Of a stretch of DNA of 64,000 nt, positions 8,205 to 17,388 are shown in pieces. The notes below the pieces were generated by a model, which worked only from the letters and a program-made list of their open reading frames with translations, made no database searches and had not been told where the DNA came from. Positions within the stretch are counted from its first letter, which is position 1; each line of letters starts with the position of its first letter. This DNA is from Rhizobiales bacterium 62-17 (lineage in GTDB: Bacteria; Pseudomonadota; Alphaproteobacteria; Rhizobiales; Beijerinckiaceae): NCBI GenBank assembly GCA_001898965.1, contig MKVW01000009.1:486752-550751 (forward strand), read 5' to 3'. Position numbers and translations under genes: made by a program.

Positions 8205-9203
8205 ATGACGTCCCAATACGATGTGCTTGGTCTTGGTAACGCGATTGTCGACGTCATCAGCATGGTGGACGATGATCTGCTCGCCCGCGAGAAACTCGCC
8301 AAGGGCGGCATGATGCTGATCGACGAGGCCCGCACCGAGAGCCTCTACAAGCAGATGGGATCGACCTCGATCATCTCCGGCGGCTCTGCGGCCAATACGA
8401 TTGTCGGCGCGGCGTCCTTTGGCGCCAAGACGGCCTTCATCGGCAAGGTGAAAGCGGACGAGACCGGCAAGGCCTTCGCCCATGACATTCGCGCCATCGG
8501 CGTTGAATTCACCACCAAGCCGGCGCAGGACGGCCCGGCCACCGCGCGCTGCCTGATCTTCGTGACGCCCGATGGCGAGCGCACCATGAACACCTTCCTC
8601 GGTGCCTGCCAGAATCTCGGCCCCGACGATGTCGATGCCGATCTCGTGCGCGCTTCGGCCATCACCTATCTCGAAGGCTATCTGTGGGATCCGCCGGCCG
8701 CCAAACAGGCCTTCGTGCGCGCGTCCGAGATCGCCCATGCCGCCGGCCGCCGCGTCGCGCTCACCTTGTCGGATCAGTTCTGCGTCGATCGCTATCGCGC
8801 CGAATTCCTCGAACTCATCCGCAACAAGACCGTCGACATTCTCTTCGCCAACCAGCACGAATTGAAGTCGCTCTACGAAACCTCCGATTTCGATTCCGCC
8901 GTTGCCGCCTTGCGCAATGAAGACATTCTCGGCGCCGTCACCGTGTCGGAAAAGGGCTCGCTCGTCGTCACCCGTGGCGAGACGCTGGCCGTGCCGGCCT
9001 ATCCGATCCAGAAACTGGTCGACACCACCGGCGCCGGCGATCTCTATGCCGCCGGCTTCCTGGCCGGCCTGTCGCGCGATCAGGATCTGAAGACCTGCGC
9101 CCAGCTCGGTGCGCTCGCCGCCAGCGAAGTGATCCAGCACGTCGGCGCCCGCCCGCAGCGCAGCCTCGCCGCCATGGCCAGCGAGAACGGTCTGGGCGTC
9201 TGA
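8205..9203 (+). CDS. Adenosine kinase (PfkB/ribokinase family)
   Basis: 332 aa. It phosphorylates a nucleoside or sugar with ATP; the rhizobial members of this subgroup are adenosine kinases (adenosine to AMP, purine salvage). Seen: N-terminal DVLGLGNAIVDVI, the GG-rich substrate loop SIISGGSAANT, and the anion-hole/catalytic signature DTTGAGDLYAAGFLAGL near residues 271-287, with GAGD supplying the base Asp. A rho-independent terminator follows at 9228. Start ATG 8205 is preceded by GAAGAGGGA. Substrate is inferred from family likeness; another PfkB sugar kinase function is possible. Confidence 0.85.
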   Translation: MTSQYDVLGLGNAIVDVISMVDDDLLAREKLAKGGMMLIDEARTESLYKQMGSTSIISGGSAANTIVGAASFGAKTAFIGKVKADETGKAFAHDIRAIGVEFTTKPAQDGPATARCLIFVTPDGERTMNTFLGACQNLGPDDVDADLVRASAITYLEGYLWDPPAAKQAFVRASEIAHAAGRRVALTLSDQFCVDRYRAEFLELIRNKTVDILFANQHELKSLYETSDFDSAVAALRNEDILGAVTVSEKGSLVVTRGETLAVPAYPIQKLVDTTGAGDLYAAGFLAGLSRDQDLKTCAQLGALAASEVIQHVGARPQRSLAAMASENGLGV

Positions 9204-9227
9204 GGTTTTCAGGTTGCTTGTCCTAAA

Positions 9228-9258
9228 GGCGGCGGTCCATTGGGCCGCCGTTTGTTTT
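9228..9258 (+). terminator. Rho-independent terminator after the adenosine kinase gene
   Basis: A 9-bp GC-rich stem (9230-9238 with 9242-9250, one G-U pair) closed by a 3-nt loop and followed by TTTGTTTT. Confidence 0.85.
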
Positions 9259-9296
9259 AGAATGACGTCTAGATAGGCGCGCTACCAAGGCCCATT

Positions 9297-9746
9297 ATGC
9301 CGTTACGCATAAATGCCAAGTGGCCACGACTGCATAAAGCAGCCCTGCTGCTGTTTGCCCTGTGTTGCATGCTCATTCTGTGGCGGGCCTCGACGGGCGA
9401 TCAAGGACATTATTATCAGCCTTCCGGTATGGTCGTCGTTAGGCTTATTCAACTGATCATTGCGGTGCCGGCGTTCCTGACTCTCGGGCTCCCTTTTCAA
9501 ATTGCAGTCCTGATCATCTTTTCAATGATCTACGGATACAAAATATATGTCGTTTCAGACAGCCCAGGCCGCGCTGGTATAGGCGACTACATATCGCCAT
9601 TCTATGGTCGGTATTTTGATCACGACATGTTTTGGGACGATGTTGCGCTATGGTCGATCATTCTGTTGCTCCTATGCGATTTCATTGCGAGGTTAGCGGC
9701 TAAACTTGCGCAAATGATCGGACATAAGATCAATCCAAAGCTTTGA
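9297..9746 (+). CDS. Small membrane protein of unknown function, AT-richer than neighbours
   Basis: 149 aa, no family recognised. Seen: four hydrophobic stretches (about residues 14-31 KAALLLFALCCMLILW; 47-66 VVVRLIQLIIAVPAFL; 68-82 FQIAVLIIFSMIYGY; 115-131 LWSIILLLLCDFIARLA) and a short polar loop with HYYQPSG. AAGG lies 6 bp before ATG 9297. The codons are clearly AT-richer than in adjacent genes, and it stands alone between a terminator and a GNAT gene, which suggests recent acquisition. It could be an inner-membrane stress or immunity protein, but nothing in the sequence shows that. Coding status is likely, not certain. Confidence 0.6.
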   Translation: MPLRINAKWPRLHKAALLLFALCCMLILWRASTGDQGHYYQPSGMVVVRLIQLIIAVPAFLTLGLPFQIAVLIIFSMIYGYKIYVVSDSPGRAGIGDYISPFYGRYFDHDMFWDDVALWSIILLLLCDFIARLAAKLAQMIGHKINPKL

Positions 9747-9795
9747 AGATCGATATCTGCATCCGTTACGCGCGTGGCGCGAAAGAAGACCGTTC

Positions 9796-10371
9796 ATGAT
9801 CGATTTCCGCCCCGTGCTCACAAGCCAGCGCCTGCGACTGGCTCCTTTGGAAACAACGCATCGCGAAGCGCTGCTGGCCGCCGCCGCCGATGGCGAATTG
9901 TGGAATCTGCGCTTCACCGTCGTGCCCGGCCCCGACACCGTGGATGGCTACATCGAAACCGCTGTGCAGGGCCGCGCGGCGGGAACGGTCATTCCCTTCG
10001 TCACCGAGGTCGATGGCCGCGTCGTCGGCAGCACGCGGTTCTGGAAGATCGATCCCAACAATCGCACGCTTGAAATCGGTCACACCTGGCTGGCCGCCAG
10101 CCAGCAGCGCAGTTTCGTCAACACTGAAGCCAAATTTCTGTTGCTGCGCCATGCCTTCGAAGAACTGGCCTGCATCCGCGTGCAGTTCATGACCGATGAG
10201 ATCAACGCCGCCTCGCGCGCCGCCATTCTGCGGCTCGGCGCCATCGAGGAGGGCATGATCCGCCATGAACGGATCATGCCCGATGGCCGTCTTCGCAATT
10301 CGATGCTCTACAGCATCATCGACAGCGAATGGCCGCAGGTGAAGGCGCGCTTGATCGAGCGGCTGAAGTAA
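9796..10371 (+). CDS. GNAT acetyltransferase, RimJ/RimL-like
   Basis: 191 aa. Seen: N-terminal LTSQRLRLAPLETTHREALLAAA as in RimJ/RimL/YdaF-type enzymes, then WKIDPNNRTLEIGHTWLA, LLLRHAFEELACIRVQFMTDEINAASRAAILRLGAIEEG, the usual beta4-beta5 acetyl-CoA and neighbour-helix region. The group acetylates N-terminal amines or small molecules with acetyl-CoA; the substrate here is unknown. ATG 9796 is preceded by AAGAAG. It is convergent with the tctC-like gene, with only 26 bp between the stops. Confidence 0.85.
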   Translation: MIDFRPVLTSQRLRLAPLETTHREALLAAAADGELWNLRFTVVPGPDTVDGYIETAVQGRAAGTVIPFVTEVDGRVVGSTRFWKIDPNNRTLEIGHTWLAASQQRSFVNTEAKFLLLRHAFEELACIRVQFMTDEINAASRAAILRLGAIEEGMIRHERIMPDGRLRNSMLYSIIDSEWPQVKARLIERLK

Positions 10372-10397
10372 GTCCGATCAAGCGGGCCGTTTTCCCC

Positions 10398-11384
10398 TTA
10401 TTGCGGCACGATATTCGCGGCTTTGACGATGGGTGCCCATTTCTCGATGTCGGATTGGATGCGTGCCGCGACTTCCTTACCATTCTCATGGTGCGGAATG
10501 GCGCCGACCGTTTCGAGGAATTTCGCCGTCTCGGGCATTTTGCCGATGTCGATCAGCCAGCCGGCGAATTTGTCGACGATCGGCTGCGGCGTGCCCTTGG
10601 GGAAGAAGGCGCCCCACCACGGCGCGAATTCGTAGCCTTTGAAGCCGACCTCTTCCATCGTCGGAACACCGGGGAAAGAGGTCGAGCGCTCTTTCGTCGT
10701 GACGGCGAGGCATTTCAGCCGGCCGGCCCGAACTTGGCCCGCCGCGAAAGTGCCGTCCATGACCATGAAGTCGAGCGTGCCATTGACGACGTCTGGCAAG
10801 GCATCGGGCGCCGTACGGTAGGACACCGGCTCGGCTTTGACGCCGGCCATCGACTTGAACAGTTCGGCGGCCAGTTGCGCGGTCTGATTGGTGTAGCCGT
10901 ATTTGGCGCGATCGGTCGATTTCAGAAAGGCGGTCAGCTCGGTAACCGAATTATATTTGGAATCCGGCGCCACGACGATCGTGAACACGATCTGGGCAAA
11001 GGAGGCCGCCGGTGTGAAATCCGTCACCGTGTCGAACGGAAGGGACTTAAACAGATAGCGCGAGCCGGCCATGTTCGAGTTGGCGACCAACAGCACCGAA
11101 TAGCCGTCAGGCTTTGCCTTGGCGACCAGACCGACCGCGATATTGCTTGTCGCTCCGGGGCGATTTTCGACGATGATCGGCTTGGGCGAAATCTCGGCGA
11201 GCTTGTTGGTGAAATAGCGGCACAGAATATCCGCGCCGCTGCCCGCCGGAAAGCCGATATAGGTGTGAATCGGCTGTGCCGGATATTCGGTTTGACCGAA
11301 AGCGCCTGCCGGTACCGTCAGCGTCAAACCGGCGGCTCCAAGTCCTTTGACGATATCTCGCCGATCTAAATCCCGTCGCTTCAT
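10398..11384 (-). CDS. TctC/Bug-family periplasmic solute-binding protein
   Basis: 328 aa. Tripartite tricarboxylate transporter (TTT) receptor family; binds carboxylates or similar small acids in the periplasm. Seen: an N-terminus with twin arginines (RRDLDRRDIVKGLGAAG) that resembles a Tat signal, followed by the family core YIGFPAGSGADILCRYFTNKLAE, VENRPGATSNIAV and AKAKPDGYSVLLVANS. No tctA or tctB membrane genes are adjacent, which is common for Bug proteins. Substrate unknown; the nearby Rieske oxygenase hints at aromatic-acid metabolism, but the two are separated by a GNAT gene. Confidence 0.88.
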   Translation of the reverse strand: MKRRDLDRRDIVKGLGAAGLTLTVPAGAFGQTEYPAQPIHTYIGFPAGSGADILCRYFTNKLAEISPKPIIVENRPGATSNIAVGLVAKAKPDGYSVLLVANSNMAGSRYLFKSLPFDTVTDFTPAASFAQIVFTIVVAPDSKYNSVTELTAFLKSTDRAKYGYTNQTAQLAAELFKSMAGVKAEPVSYRTAPDALPDVVNGTLDFMVMDGTFAAGQVRAGRLKCLAVTTKERSTSFPGVPTMEEVGFKGYEFAPWWGAFFPKGTPQPIVDKFAGWLIDIGKMPETAKFLETVGAIPHHENGKEVAARIQSDIEKWAPIVKAANIVPQ

Positions 11385-11548
11385 GCGTCCCTCTCGTTAT
11401 GGCCCGCGCGATAGATGCGCGGGTTCGTTGCCCCGTCCTTAACCGGAGGCAGGCATCTCTCGCAAGACCAACAGCGCGAGATGATCCGTGCCGCAGTGAC
11501 GCGGGACAGGATTCTGGAGAGACGCTGTTGGGAGCTGGCCCGTGGCCG
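11385..11548. other. Intergenic gap upstream of the tctC-like gene
   Basis: About 160 bp between two minus-strand genes. It must hold the promoter of the tctC-like gene; no clear repeat, terminator or known RNA was recognised. Confidence 0.3.
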
Positions 11549-12010
11549 CTAAGCCAGATCGAGCTTGTAGCCGATATGCGAGGCCGTGAAGCCGAGGCGG
11601 TCATAGAAGCGATGCGCATCGACACGGCTTTTATCGGTCGTCAGTTGCACGAGCTTGCAGCCGCGTTCCCGGCATTGCGCGATCGCCCACCGGATCATCT
11701 GCTCGCCGATGCGCTGGCCGCGAAAGCTCGACGCGATCCGCACGGATTCGATCAGGCCGCGCCAAGCGCCGCGCCGGGACAGGCCGGGAATGAAGCTCAA
11801 CTGCAGCGTGCCGACGATCTGCCCGCCCGCTTCGACGATGGCAAGAAATTGGTTGGGATCGCGCTCCAGCGCCGCGAAGGCTTCCAGATAAACCGCCGGC
11901 AAAGGATCGGCGAATTCTTCACGGGCGGCACCAAGCGGGTCATCGGCCAGCATGGCGACGATGGCGGGCAGGTCGGCGCGTGTGGCCTTGCGGAAGGAGA
12001 GGTCGGTCAT
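11549..12010 (-). CDS. GNAT-family N-acetyltransferase
   Basis: 153 aa single-domain acetyltransferase. Seen: N-terminal SFRKATRADLPAIVAMLADD, core IVGTLQLSFIPGLSRRGAWRGLIESVRIASSFRGQRIGEQMIRWAI, where R-G-Q-R-I-G is the acetyl-CoA pyrophosphate loop (Q/RxxGxG/A type), then GCKLVQLTTDKSRVDAHRFYDRLGF. Uses acetyl-CoA; substrate unknown. It is a different subfamily from the GNAT at 9796 and sits alone on the minus strand between the tctC-like gene and the Rieske gene's terminator. Confidence 0.87.
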   Translation of the reverse strand: MTDLSFRKATRADLPAIVAMLADDPLGAAREEFADPLPAVYLEAFAALERDPNQFLAIVEAGGQIVGTLQLSFIPGLSRRGAWRGLIESVRIASSFRGQRIGEQMIRWAIAQCRERGCKLVQLTTDKSRVDAHRFYDRLGFTASHIGYKLDLA

Positions 12011-12095
12011 GGGATGTCCGTATCGGCTTATCGTCTGTCAGCACCACCTTTAGATCAAAGATAGGCCGAGGGCAGCCGCCGGTTCCGGGAAACAT

Positions 12096-12127
12096 AAAAC
12101 CCCGCCACCGGAGTGCCAGCAGCGGGG
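12096..12127 (-). terminator. Rho-independent terminator after the Rieske oxygenase gene
   Basis: On the minus strand CCCCGC (12127-12122 side) pairs with GCGGGG (12105-12100 side) and is followed by TTTTA. The loop is long (about 16 nt), so this is moderate evidence. Confidence 0.6.
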
Positions 12128-12149
12128 CCGCAGTCTCCGATCTCGATGC

Positions 12150-13217
12150 TCACTCCGCCGCTGACGGCATCAGCGCCCGTTCATCATCCAGCGCCTTTTG
12201 AAAAGCACGCCGCGCATGCGTCAAGGCATAGTCGGCCTTGATCGGCACCAGCGGGCGGTCGGGATCGGCGCTGAGGCGTTGCTGCTGCGCTTCCATGATC
12301 ACCACGTCCTCCAGGAAGGTCGGGTGGATCTCGTTATAGAGCGCTTCGGTGGCCTGCGGATCGTCCTGGCGATAGCCGTTGGCGGCCGACCAGAAATAAT
12401 GGGTGGTGCTCTCGGTTTCCGGCGTGATGCCATGGAAGAGATGCAGGTGGAAACCCTCCTGCTCTCGGTTTTCGACCGCACCCTGGCCGACATTGAGCGC
12501 GCCGGTCCATTGCTTGACGCTGCCGGGGATGACGTATTCGAAATCCATCCAGCGATCGATCTTGCCGGTGAAGCCGACGGCGCGCACATAGGTCGGCGGC
12601 GGCGCCACGTCGAGCAGCCAGCGGATGAGCCGTGCGCCCGTCTCGGTGCGCTCCGCCTGCATCTTGGCTTCGACGTGGATTTTCGGATTGCCGCCGATGG
12701 TCTTGGTGTGGACGTAACCCAGATGGGTCAGGTCCATGAGATTGTCGACCATCATCATGTAATTGGCTTTGATCGGCATCATCGCCTTGCGATGCGGATA
12801 TTTCTTCGGGTTGTCGTGATAGGGCCAGTCGACGAGCTTGTTTTCGTCGGCGAGCGCCGGATCGCCCATCCACACCCAGACGAATTCCTGCCGTTCGACG
12901 ACCGGATGCGCCTTCACTTTCGCCATCGGCGGAATGTTGTCCTGGCCGGGGATTTCGACGCACTTGCCGTTCACGTCGAAGACCAGGCCATGATAGCCGC
13001 ATTGCAAGCCGTTCTCGACGACCTTGCCGTGCGACAGCGGCGCGCCACGATGACAGCAGCGGTCTTCGACACAGCCGATCTTGCCATTGGCATCGCGAAA
13101 GAACAGCAATGGCTCGTTCATGATGGTGCGCGCCAGCATGCCGCCTTTCAGCTCGTCGCTCCACGCCGCCTGATACCAGGCATTGCGCAGAAATGGCGCG
13201 TTGACCCTATCGCTCAT
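12150..13217 (-). CDS. Rieske non-heme iron oxygenase, vanillate demethylase-like large subunit
   Basis: 355 aa. Seen: Rieske [2Fe-2S] ligands in CVEDRCCHRGAPLSHG (Cys and His) and LQCGYHGLVF (Cys and His), then the catalytic mononuclear iron motif in DNLMDLTHLGYVH (Asp, two His). Overall it resembles VanA/aromatic O-demethylase and phenylpropionate-dioxygenase-type oxygenases. The start ATG 13217 is chosen because GGAGGG lies 8 bp upstream and NAPFLRNAWYQAAW is the family N-terminus. No reductase or ferredoxin partner is encoded next to it, so electrons must come from elsewhere. The substrate cannot be read. Confidence 0.88.
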   Translation of the reverse strand: MSDRVNAPFLRNAWYQAAWSDELKGGMLARTIMNEPLLFFRDANGKIGCVEDRCCHRGAPLSHGKVVENGLQCGYHGLVFDVNGKCVEIPGQDNIPPMAKVKAHPVVERQEFVWVWMGDPALADENKLVDWPYHDNPKKYPHRKAMMPIKANYMMMVDNLMDLTHLGYVHTKTIGGNPKIHVEAKMQAERTETGARLIRWLLDVAPPPTYVRAVGFTGKIDRWMDFEYVIPGSVKQWTGALNVGQGAVENREQEGFHLHLFHGITPETESTTHYFWSAANGYRQDDPQATEALYNEIHPTFLEDVVIMEAQQQRLSADPDRPLVPIKADYALTHARRAFQKALDDERALMPSAAE

Positions 13218-13346
13218 GCCTTGACCCTCCAGCCGCATTCCGATGGGTCAGCGTACGAAGGGGTTCCCGCGCGCAGCAACGCGGTTTGAAATTATAAATG
13301 TAGTAAAGCCACTTATGAGTGCCGGCAGGCAGCTGATAATCGCTGC

Positions 13347-14303
13347 CTACAACTTGCGCAAGGCCACCTGCTCGATGCTGTGCGTCGCGCCCTTGGTGAG
13401 CACCAGGCTGGCGCGCGCCCGCGTCGGCAGGATGTTTTCATTGAGGTTGCGCAGGTTGATGCGCGTCCAGATGTCGATGGCGGTCTGGCGTGCTTCCTCG
13501 TCGGTGAGGTCGGCGTATTTCTTGAAGAAGGATCTGGGATCGCGGAAGGCCGTCTGGCGCAGGCGCATGAAGCGCGCCACGTACCATTTCAGAAGATCGT
13601 TCTCATTGGCGTCGAGATAGATCGAGAAATCGAAGAAGTCGGAGGCGAAAGCAATGTCGCTGTCGGGCCGCGACGGCTGCAACACATTGAGCCCTTCGAC
13701 GATGAGGATGTCGGGCCGGTCGACGGTGATGAACTTGTCCGGCACGATGTCATAGGTCAGATGCGAATAAACAGGCGCGTTGACATTGCCCTGCCCGGCC
13801 TTGATCTGTGACAGGAAGCGCACCAGCGCCGTGCCGTCATAGCTTTCCGGAAAGCCCTTCTTGTCCATCAGGTGATCGCGCACCAGGACTTCGTTGGGGA
13901 ATAGAAAGCCGTCGGTGGTGACGAGTTCCACCTTCGGCGTGTTGGGCCAGCGCGACAGCAGCGATTTCAGCACGCGCGCCGTGGTCGATTTGCCGACCGC
14001 GACGGAACCGGCAACGCCGATGATATAAGGCACTTTGCCGTCGGCGCCCAAAAAGCGCTGCGTCGCTTTGAACAGGCCCTGCGTCGCCGCCACATAGAGC
14101 GCCAGCAGGCGCGACAGCGGCAGATAGATGGCGATCACTTCTTCCAGCGAGATCGGATCGTTGATCGACTGCAGTTTGGCGAGATCTTCGCCGGTCAGGG
14201 TCAGCGGCGTGTCGGCGCGCAGCGCCGCCCATTCGGCGCGCGTGAAGTGCCGGTAGATCGAGAAGTCGCTGGGCAAGGTCGCCAGTCCGGAAATTTCGTC
14301 CAT
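13347..14303 (-). CDS. coaA: Pantothenate kinase, type I
   Basis: 318 aa, typical length. ATP-dependent phosphorylation of pantothenate, the first and regulated step of CoA synthesis; type I enzymes are inhibited by CoA. Seen: N-terminal [14 protein letters not shown]-loop [16 protein letters not shown] at about residues 94-109, [10 protein letters not shown], and the C-terminal region with [25 protein letters not shown]. It is the last gene of a hisB-to-hisE run on the minus strand, 34 bp after hisE, an order conserved in Hyphomicrobiales. Confidence 0.95.
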   Translation of the reverse strand: MDEISGLATLPSDFSIYRHFTRAEWAALRADTPLTLTGEDLAKLQSINDPISLEEVIAIYLPLSRLLALYVAATQGLFKATQRFLGADGKVPYIIGVAGSVAVGKSTTARVLKSLLSRWPNTPKVELVTTDGFLFPNEVLVRDHLMDKKGFPESYDGTALVRFLSQIKAGQGNVNAPVYSHLTYDIVPDKFITVDRPDILIVEGLNVLQPSRPDSDIAFASDFFDFSIYLDANENDLLKWYVARFMRLRQTAFRDPRSFFKKYADLTDEEARQTAIDIWTRINLRNLNENILPTRARASLVLTKGATHSIEQVALRKL

Positions 14304-14337
14304 GGGGTACTCCGCCGCCGGATGCGGGTTACGAACT

Positions 14338-14664
14338 CTAGCCGCCGGAAGTGCGTGATGCCTTTTCCTGGTGGCCCGACTGTTGGGTCCGGGTTTCTAA
14401 CTCATTCAGCACGTCGGTGACAGAGATGCCGCGTGCCCGCAAGAGGACCAGCAAGTGATACAGCACATCGGCCGCTTCCGCTTTCACATCCGCGTCACTG
14501 CCATCGACCGTCGCCAATGCCAGTTCGACGGCTTCTTCACCGAATTTCTTCGCCACCCGATGCTTACCGGCATCGAGCAGGGACTTCGTATAGGACTTGT
14601 CGGCCGTTGATCCGGTGCGCTCAAGGATGATCGCGGCCAGATCCTGCAGGTTGAACGAACTCAA
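14338..14664 (-). CDS. hisE: Phosphoribosyl-ATP pyrophosphatase
   Basis: About 108 aa. MazG-like helical hydrolase for the second step of histidine synthesis, converting PR-ATP to PR-AMP. Seen: [43 protein letters not shown] (metal-binding acidic EEAVE), and [16 protein letters not shown] 14664 is chosen as start because GGAAAGG lies 7 bp upstream and the family begins with Phe-x-Leu-x-x-Leu; the frame is open from TTG 14700. hisI is not in this cluster and must be elsewhere. Confidence 0.9.
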   Translation of the reverse strand: MSSFNLQDLAAIILERTGSTADKSYTKSLLDAGKHRVAKKFGEEAVELALATVDGSDADVKAEAADVLYHLLVLLRARGISVTDVLNELETRTQQSGHQEKASRTSGG

Positions 14665-14726
14665 ACGCCATGCCTTTCCGCGCTGCCCCTCGAGGGGCAA
14701 AAAGCCTGTGACAGTCAGTTAGTTGA

Positions 14727-15488
14727 TCAGTCGTTGCGGACCGCCAGCCCAGCCGCGGCCATATGGTCCTTGGCCTGTCGTATCGTAAACTCGCCAAAAT
14801 GGAAAATGGAGGCAGCCAGCACGGCGCTGGCATGGCCGTCGCGAATGCCGCCGACCAGATGGTCAAGATTGCCGACGCCGCCCGAGGCGATGAGCGGAAT
14901 CTTCACCGCATCGGCGATGGTGCGGGTCACGTCGATGTCGAAGCCGGAGCGGGTTCCATCGCGATCCATCGAGGTCAGAAGGATTTCGCCGGCGCCCAGC
15001 GCTTCCACTTCGCGCGCATAAGCCACCGCATCGATGCCCGTCGGCTTGCGGCCGCCATGGGTGAAGATTTCCCATTGGCCGTCGCCGACGCGCTTGGTGT
15101 CGATGGCGACGACGATGCACTGGCTGCCGAATTTCTCCGCCGCTTCGCGCACGAAATCGCGGTTGAACACGGCGGCCGTATTGATCGACACCTTGTCGGC
15201 GCCGGCCAGCAGCAGTTTCCTGATGTCGTCGGTGGTGCGTACGCCGCCGCCCACCGTCAGCGGCATGAAACAGGCTTCTGCCGTCCGCTGCACCACGTCG
15301 AGGATGGTGCCGCGATTTTCATGGCTGGCGGTGATGTCGAGAAAACACAATTCGTCGGCGCCCGCCGCGTCATAGGCGATGGCGGATTCCACTGGATCGC
15401 CGGCGTCGCGCAGATCGACGAAATTGACGCCTTTGACGACGCGCCCGTCCTTCACATCGAGACAGGGAATGACGCGGCACTTAAGCAA
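14727..15488 (-). CDS. hisF: Imidazole glycerol phosphate synthase, cyclase subunit
   Basis: 253 aa TIM barrel. It uses ammonia from HisH to turn PRFAR into imidazole glycerol phosphate and AICAR. Seen: N-terminal [22 protein letters not shown] with the catalytic Asp (D11), the second catalytic Asp in [13 protein letters not shown], and phosphate-binding LIASGGVGN. It overlaps hisA by 8 bp and precedes hisE by 62 bp in the minus-strand operon. Confidence 0.96.
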   Translation of the reverse strand: MLKCRVIPCLDVKDGRVVKGVNFVDLRDAGDPVESAIAYDAAGADELCFLDITASHENRGTILDVVQRTAEACFMPLTVGGGVRTTDDIRKLLLAGADKVSINTAAVFNRDFVREAAEKFGSQCIVVAIDTKRVGDGQWEIFTHGGRKPTGIDAVAYAREVEALGAGEILLTSMDRDGTRSGFDIDVTRTIADAVKIPLIASGGVGNLDHLVGGIRDGHASAVLAASIFHFGEFTIRQAKDHMAAAGLAVRND

Positions 15489-16227
15489 CCGATTTCTCCC
15501 GCGCCGCGCGGATCAGCGCCAAGGCCTCGGCCGCATCGAGACGGCCGTCGTACAGCGCGCGGCCGGTGATGGCGCCAGCCAGCGCCGCGCTATCGGGCTC
15601 GAGCAGACGTTTGACATCGTCGATGGAGGCCAGTCCCCCCGAGGCGATGACCGGAATGGTCAGCGCATTGGCGAGCGCCAGGGTCGCTTCCATGTTGAGG
15701 CCCTTCAGCACGCCGTCGCGCGAAATGTCGGTGTAGATGATGGCGGCGACGCCGGCATCCTCGAAGCGCTTGCCGATGTCGAGCGCCGAGAGTTGCGAGA
15801 CGCGCGCCCAGCCTTCGACGGCGACGAAACCGTCGCGCGCGTCGACGCCGACAGCGATACGGCCGGGATGCAGCCGCGCCGCTTCGCGCACGAAGCTCGG
15901 GTCCTTCACCGCCGCCGTGCCGATGATCGTGCGGCTGACGCCCTTTTCCAGCCAGCCTTCGACGGTGCGCATGTCGCGGATGCCGCCGCCGAGCTGCACG
16001 GGGATGTCGATCGCCTGCAGGATCGCATCGACGGCGCGGGCATTCTCCGGCTTGCCCGAGAAGGCGCCGTCGAGATCGACCACATGCAGATATTCAAAAC
16101 CCTGCTGTTCGAACGTGCGCGCCTGCGCGGCCGGATCGTCGTTGAAGACGGTGGCTTGCGCCATGTCGCCATGGATGAGGCGAACGCACTCCCCCTCTTT
16201 CAGATCGATCGCAGGAAACAGAATCAC
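15481..16227 (-). CDS. hisA: Phosphoribosylformimino-5-aminoimidazole carboxamide ribotide isomerase
   Basis: 248 aa TIM barrel, homologous to HisF. Amadori isomerisation of ProFAR to PRFAR. Seen: [21 protein letters not shown] with the catalytic Asp (D8), [14 protein letters not shown] with the second Asp, and the half-barrel phosphate sites [10 protein letters not shown] and VIASGGL. The start is GTG 16227, overlapping the hisH stop (GTGA), which discards a long upstream extension of the frame into hisH. Confidence 0.95.
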   Translation of the reverse strand: MILFPAIDLKEGECVRLIHGDMAQATVFNDDPAAQARTFEQQGFEYLHVVDLDGAFSGKPENARAVDAILQAIDIPVQLGGGIRDMRTVEGWLEKGVSRTIIGTAAVKDPSFVREAARLHPGRIAVGVDARDGFVAVEGWARVSQLSALDIGKRFEDAGVAAIIYTDISRDGVLKGLNMEATLALANALTIPVIASGGLASIDDVKRLLEPDSAALAGAITGRALYDGRLDAAEALALIRAAREKSVA

Positions 16228-16886
16228 GGAGCCCACCTTAAAAAATTGCCGATCAGCCCGAGGCCCAGCTTCTGGCTCTTCTCGGGGTGAAATTGCGTAC
16301 CGATCATATTGTCGCGTCCGACCACCGCCGTAACGGTGCCGCCATAGTCCGCCGTCGCCAGCACCGAGGCCGGCGCGGCCGCGCTCAGGTGATAGGAGTG
16401 GACGAAATAGGCGTGCAGGCCTTTGTCGCCGGTGGCGAGACCGTCGAACACCGGATGCGGCCGGTTCAGCGTGATGGTGTTCCAGCCCATGTGCGGCACT
16501 TTCAACGCCGCGTCGCTGGGCTTGAGCGCCACCACATCGCCGCCGATCCAGTCGAGGCCTTGGGTCGTCACATGTTCCAGCCCGCGCGTGGCGAGCAATT
16601 GCATGCCGACGCAGATGCCCAGAAACGGCCGGCCCTTGGCGATCACCGCTTCCTGAAGCGCTTCGACCATGCCGGTCGTCGCATCGAGGCCGTGCCGGCA
16701 ATCGGCGAAGGCGCCGACGCCGGGCAGAACGATCCGGTCGGCCTTGGCGACCGCGTCGGGATCGGAGGTGACGGTGATGGTCGAACCGGCGCCGCTCTCC
16801 TGCGCCGCGCGCTCAAAGGCCTTGCGGGCGGAGTGCAGATTGCCGGAGCCGTAGTCGATGATCGCAACGGTGTTGGAAGCGCTCAT
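16224..16886 (-). CDS. hisH: Imidazole glycerol phosphate synthase, glutamine amidotransferase subunit
   Basis: 220 aa class I glutamine amidotransferase that feeds ammonia to HisF. Seen: [21 protein letters not shown], oxyanion strand [11 protein letters not shown], nucleophile Cys in [12 protein letters not shown], and catalytic His/Glu in [13 protein letters not shown] near the C-terminus. Stop overlaps the hisA start and its own start overlaps the DUF2628 stop, so translation is likely coupled through the operon. Confidence 0.96.
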   Translation of the reverse strand: MSASNTVAIIDYGSGNLHSARKAFERAAQESGAGSTITVTSDPDAVAKADRIVLPGVGAFADCRHGLDATTGMVEALQEAVIAKGRPFLGICVGMQLLATRGLEHVTTQGLDWIGGDVVALKPSDAALKVPHMGWNTITLNRPHPVFDGLATGDKGLHAYFVHSYHLSAAAPASVLATADYGGTVTAVVGRDNMIGTQFHPEKSQKLGLGLIGNFLRWAP

Positions 16887-17371
16887 GGCCGCGAACTCGG
16901 AACATCGGGAAACAAGCCGACCGGCGGCACGGCGCGCGCCGGATGGACGGCCACGGTCAGGGTTGGCGCAAGGGCGGATGCCGGCACCGTGGCCGACCGC
17001 CGACGGGCAAACCAGGTGATCTCCGCTTCGCGCAGATTTTCAGCGACGGCGATGTCCGACAGCGAAAAGCCGCGTCCGGCCAAAGCCGCGCGCCGCAAAA
17101 CGGGCGCTTCCAGGCCAAGAAGCAGGCCAACGCCGAAATAATAGGCGGGCATCAGAGCTGGGCTGAAGCCCAGCCGCCGAATGGCGAAGAAAACGCAGGC
17201 GAAGGCCAGAAACCATAGGCCGAAGGCGAGCCAGCGCCGGTTCCAGAGCAGCCACAGCGGTCCGAACAGGAAAGCCAGGCGGGAAAAGCCTTCGCGCACG
17301 AACACCGCCCCGGCGGCGGGATCGCCACCGGACGGGCTCGCGGAAGGCGTGTGAATGGTGAACACAGGCAT
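16883..17371 (-). CDS. DUF2628-family membrane protein in the his operon
   Basis: 162 aa. DUF2628 proteins have no known function but sit between hisH and hisB in many Hyphomicrobiales. Seen: N-terminal [24 protein letters not shown], which is the family core and starts the first membrane segment, then [18 protein letters not shown] and [18 protein letters not shown], and a Pro-rich, probably cytosolic tail. It overlaps hisH by 4 bp and starts 17 bp after hisB, so it is cotranscribed, though it is not known to act in histidine synthesis. Confidence 0.85.
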   Translation of the reverse strand: MPVFTIHTPSASPSGGDPAAGAVFVREGFSRLAFLFGPLWLLWNRRWLAFGLWFLAFACVFFAIRRLGFSPALMPAYYFGVGLLLGLEAPVLRRAALAGRGFSLSDIAVAENLREAEITWFARRRSATVPASALAPTLTVAVHPARAVPPVGLFPDVPSSRP

Positions 17372-17388
17372 GCGAAACTCAAATGATA

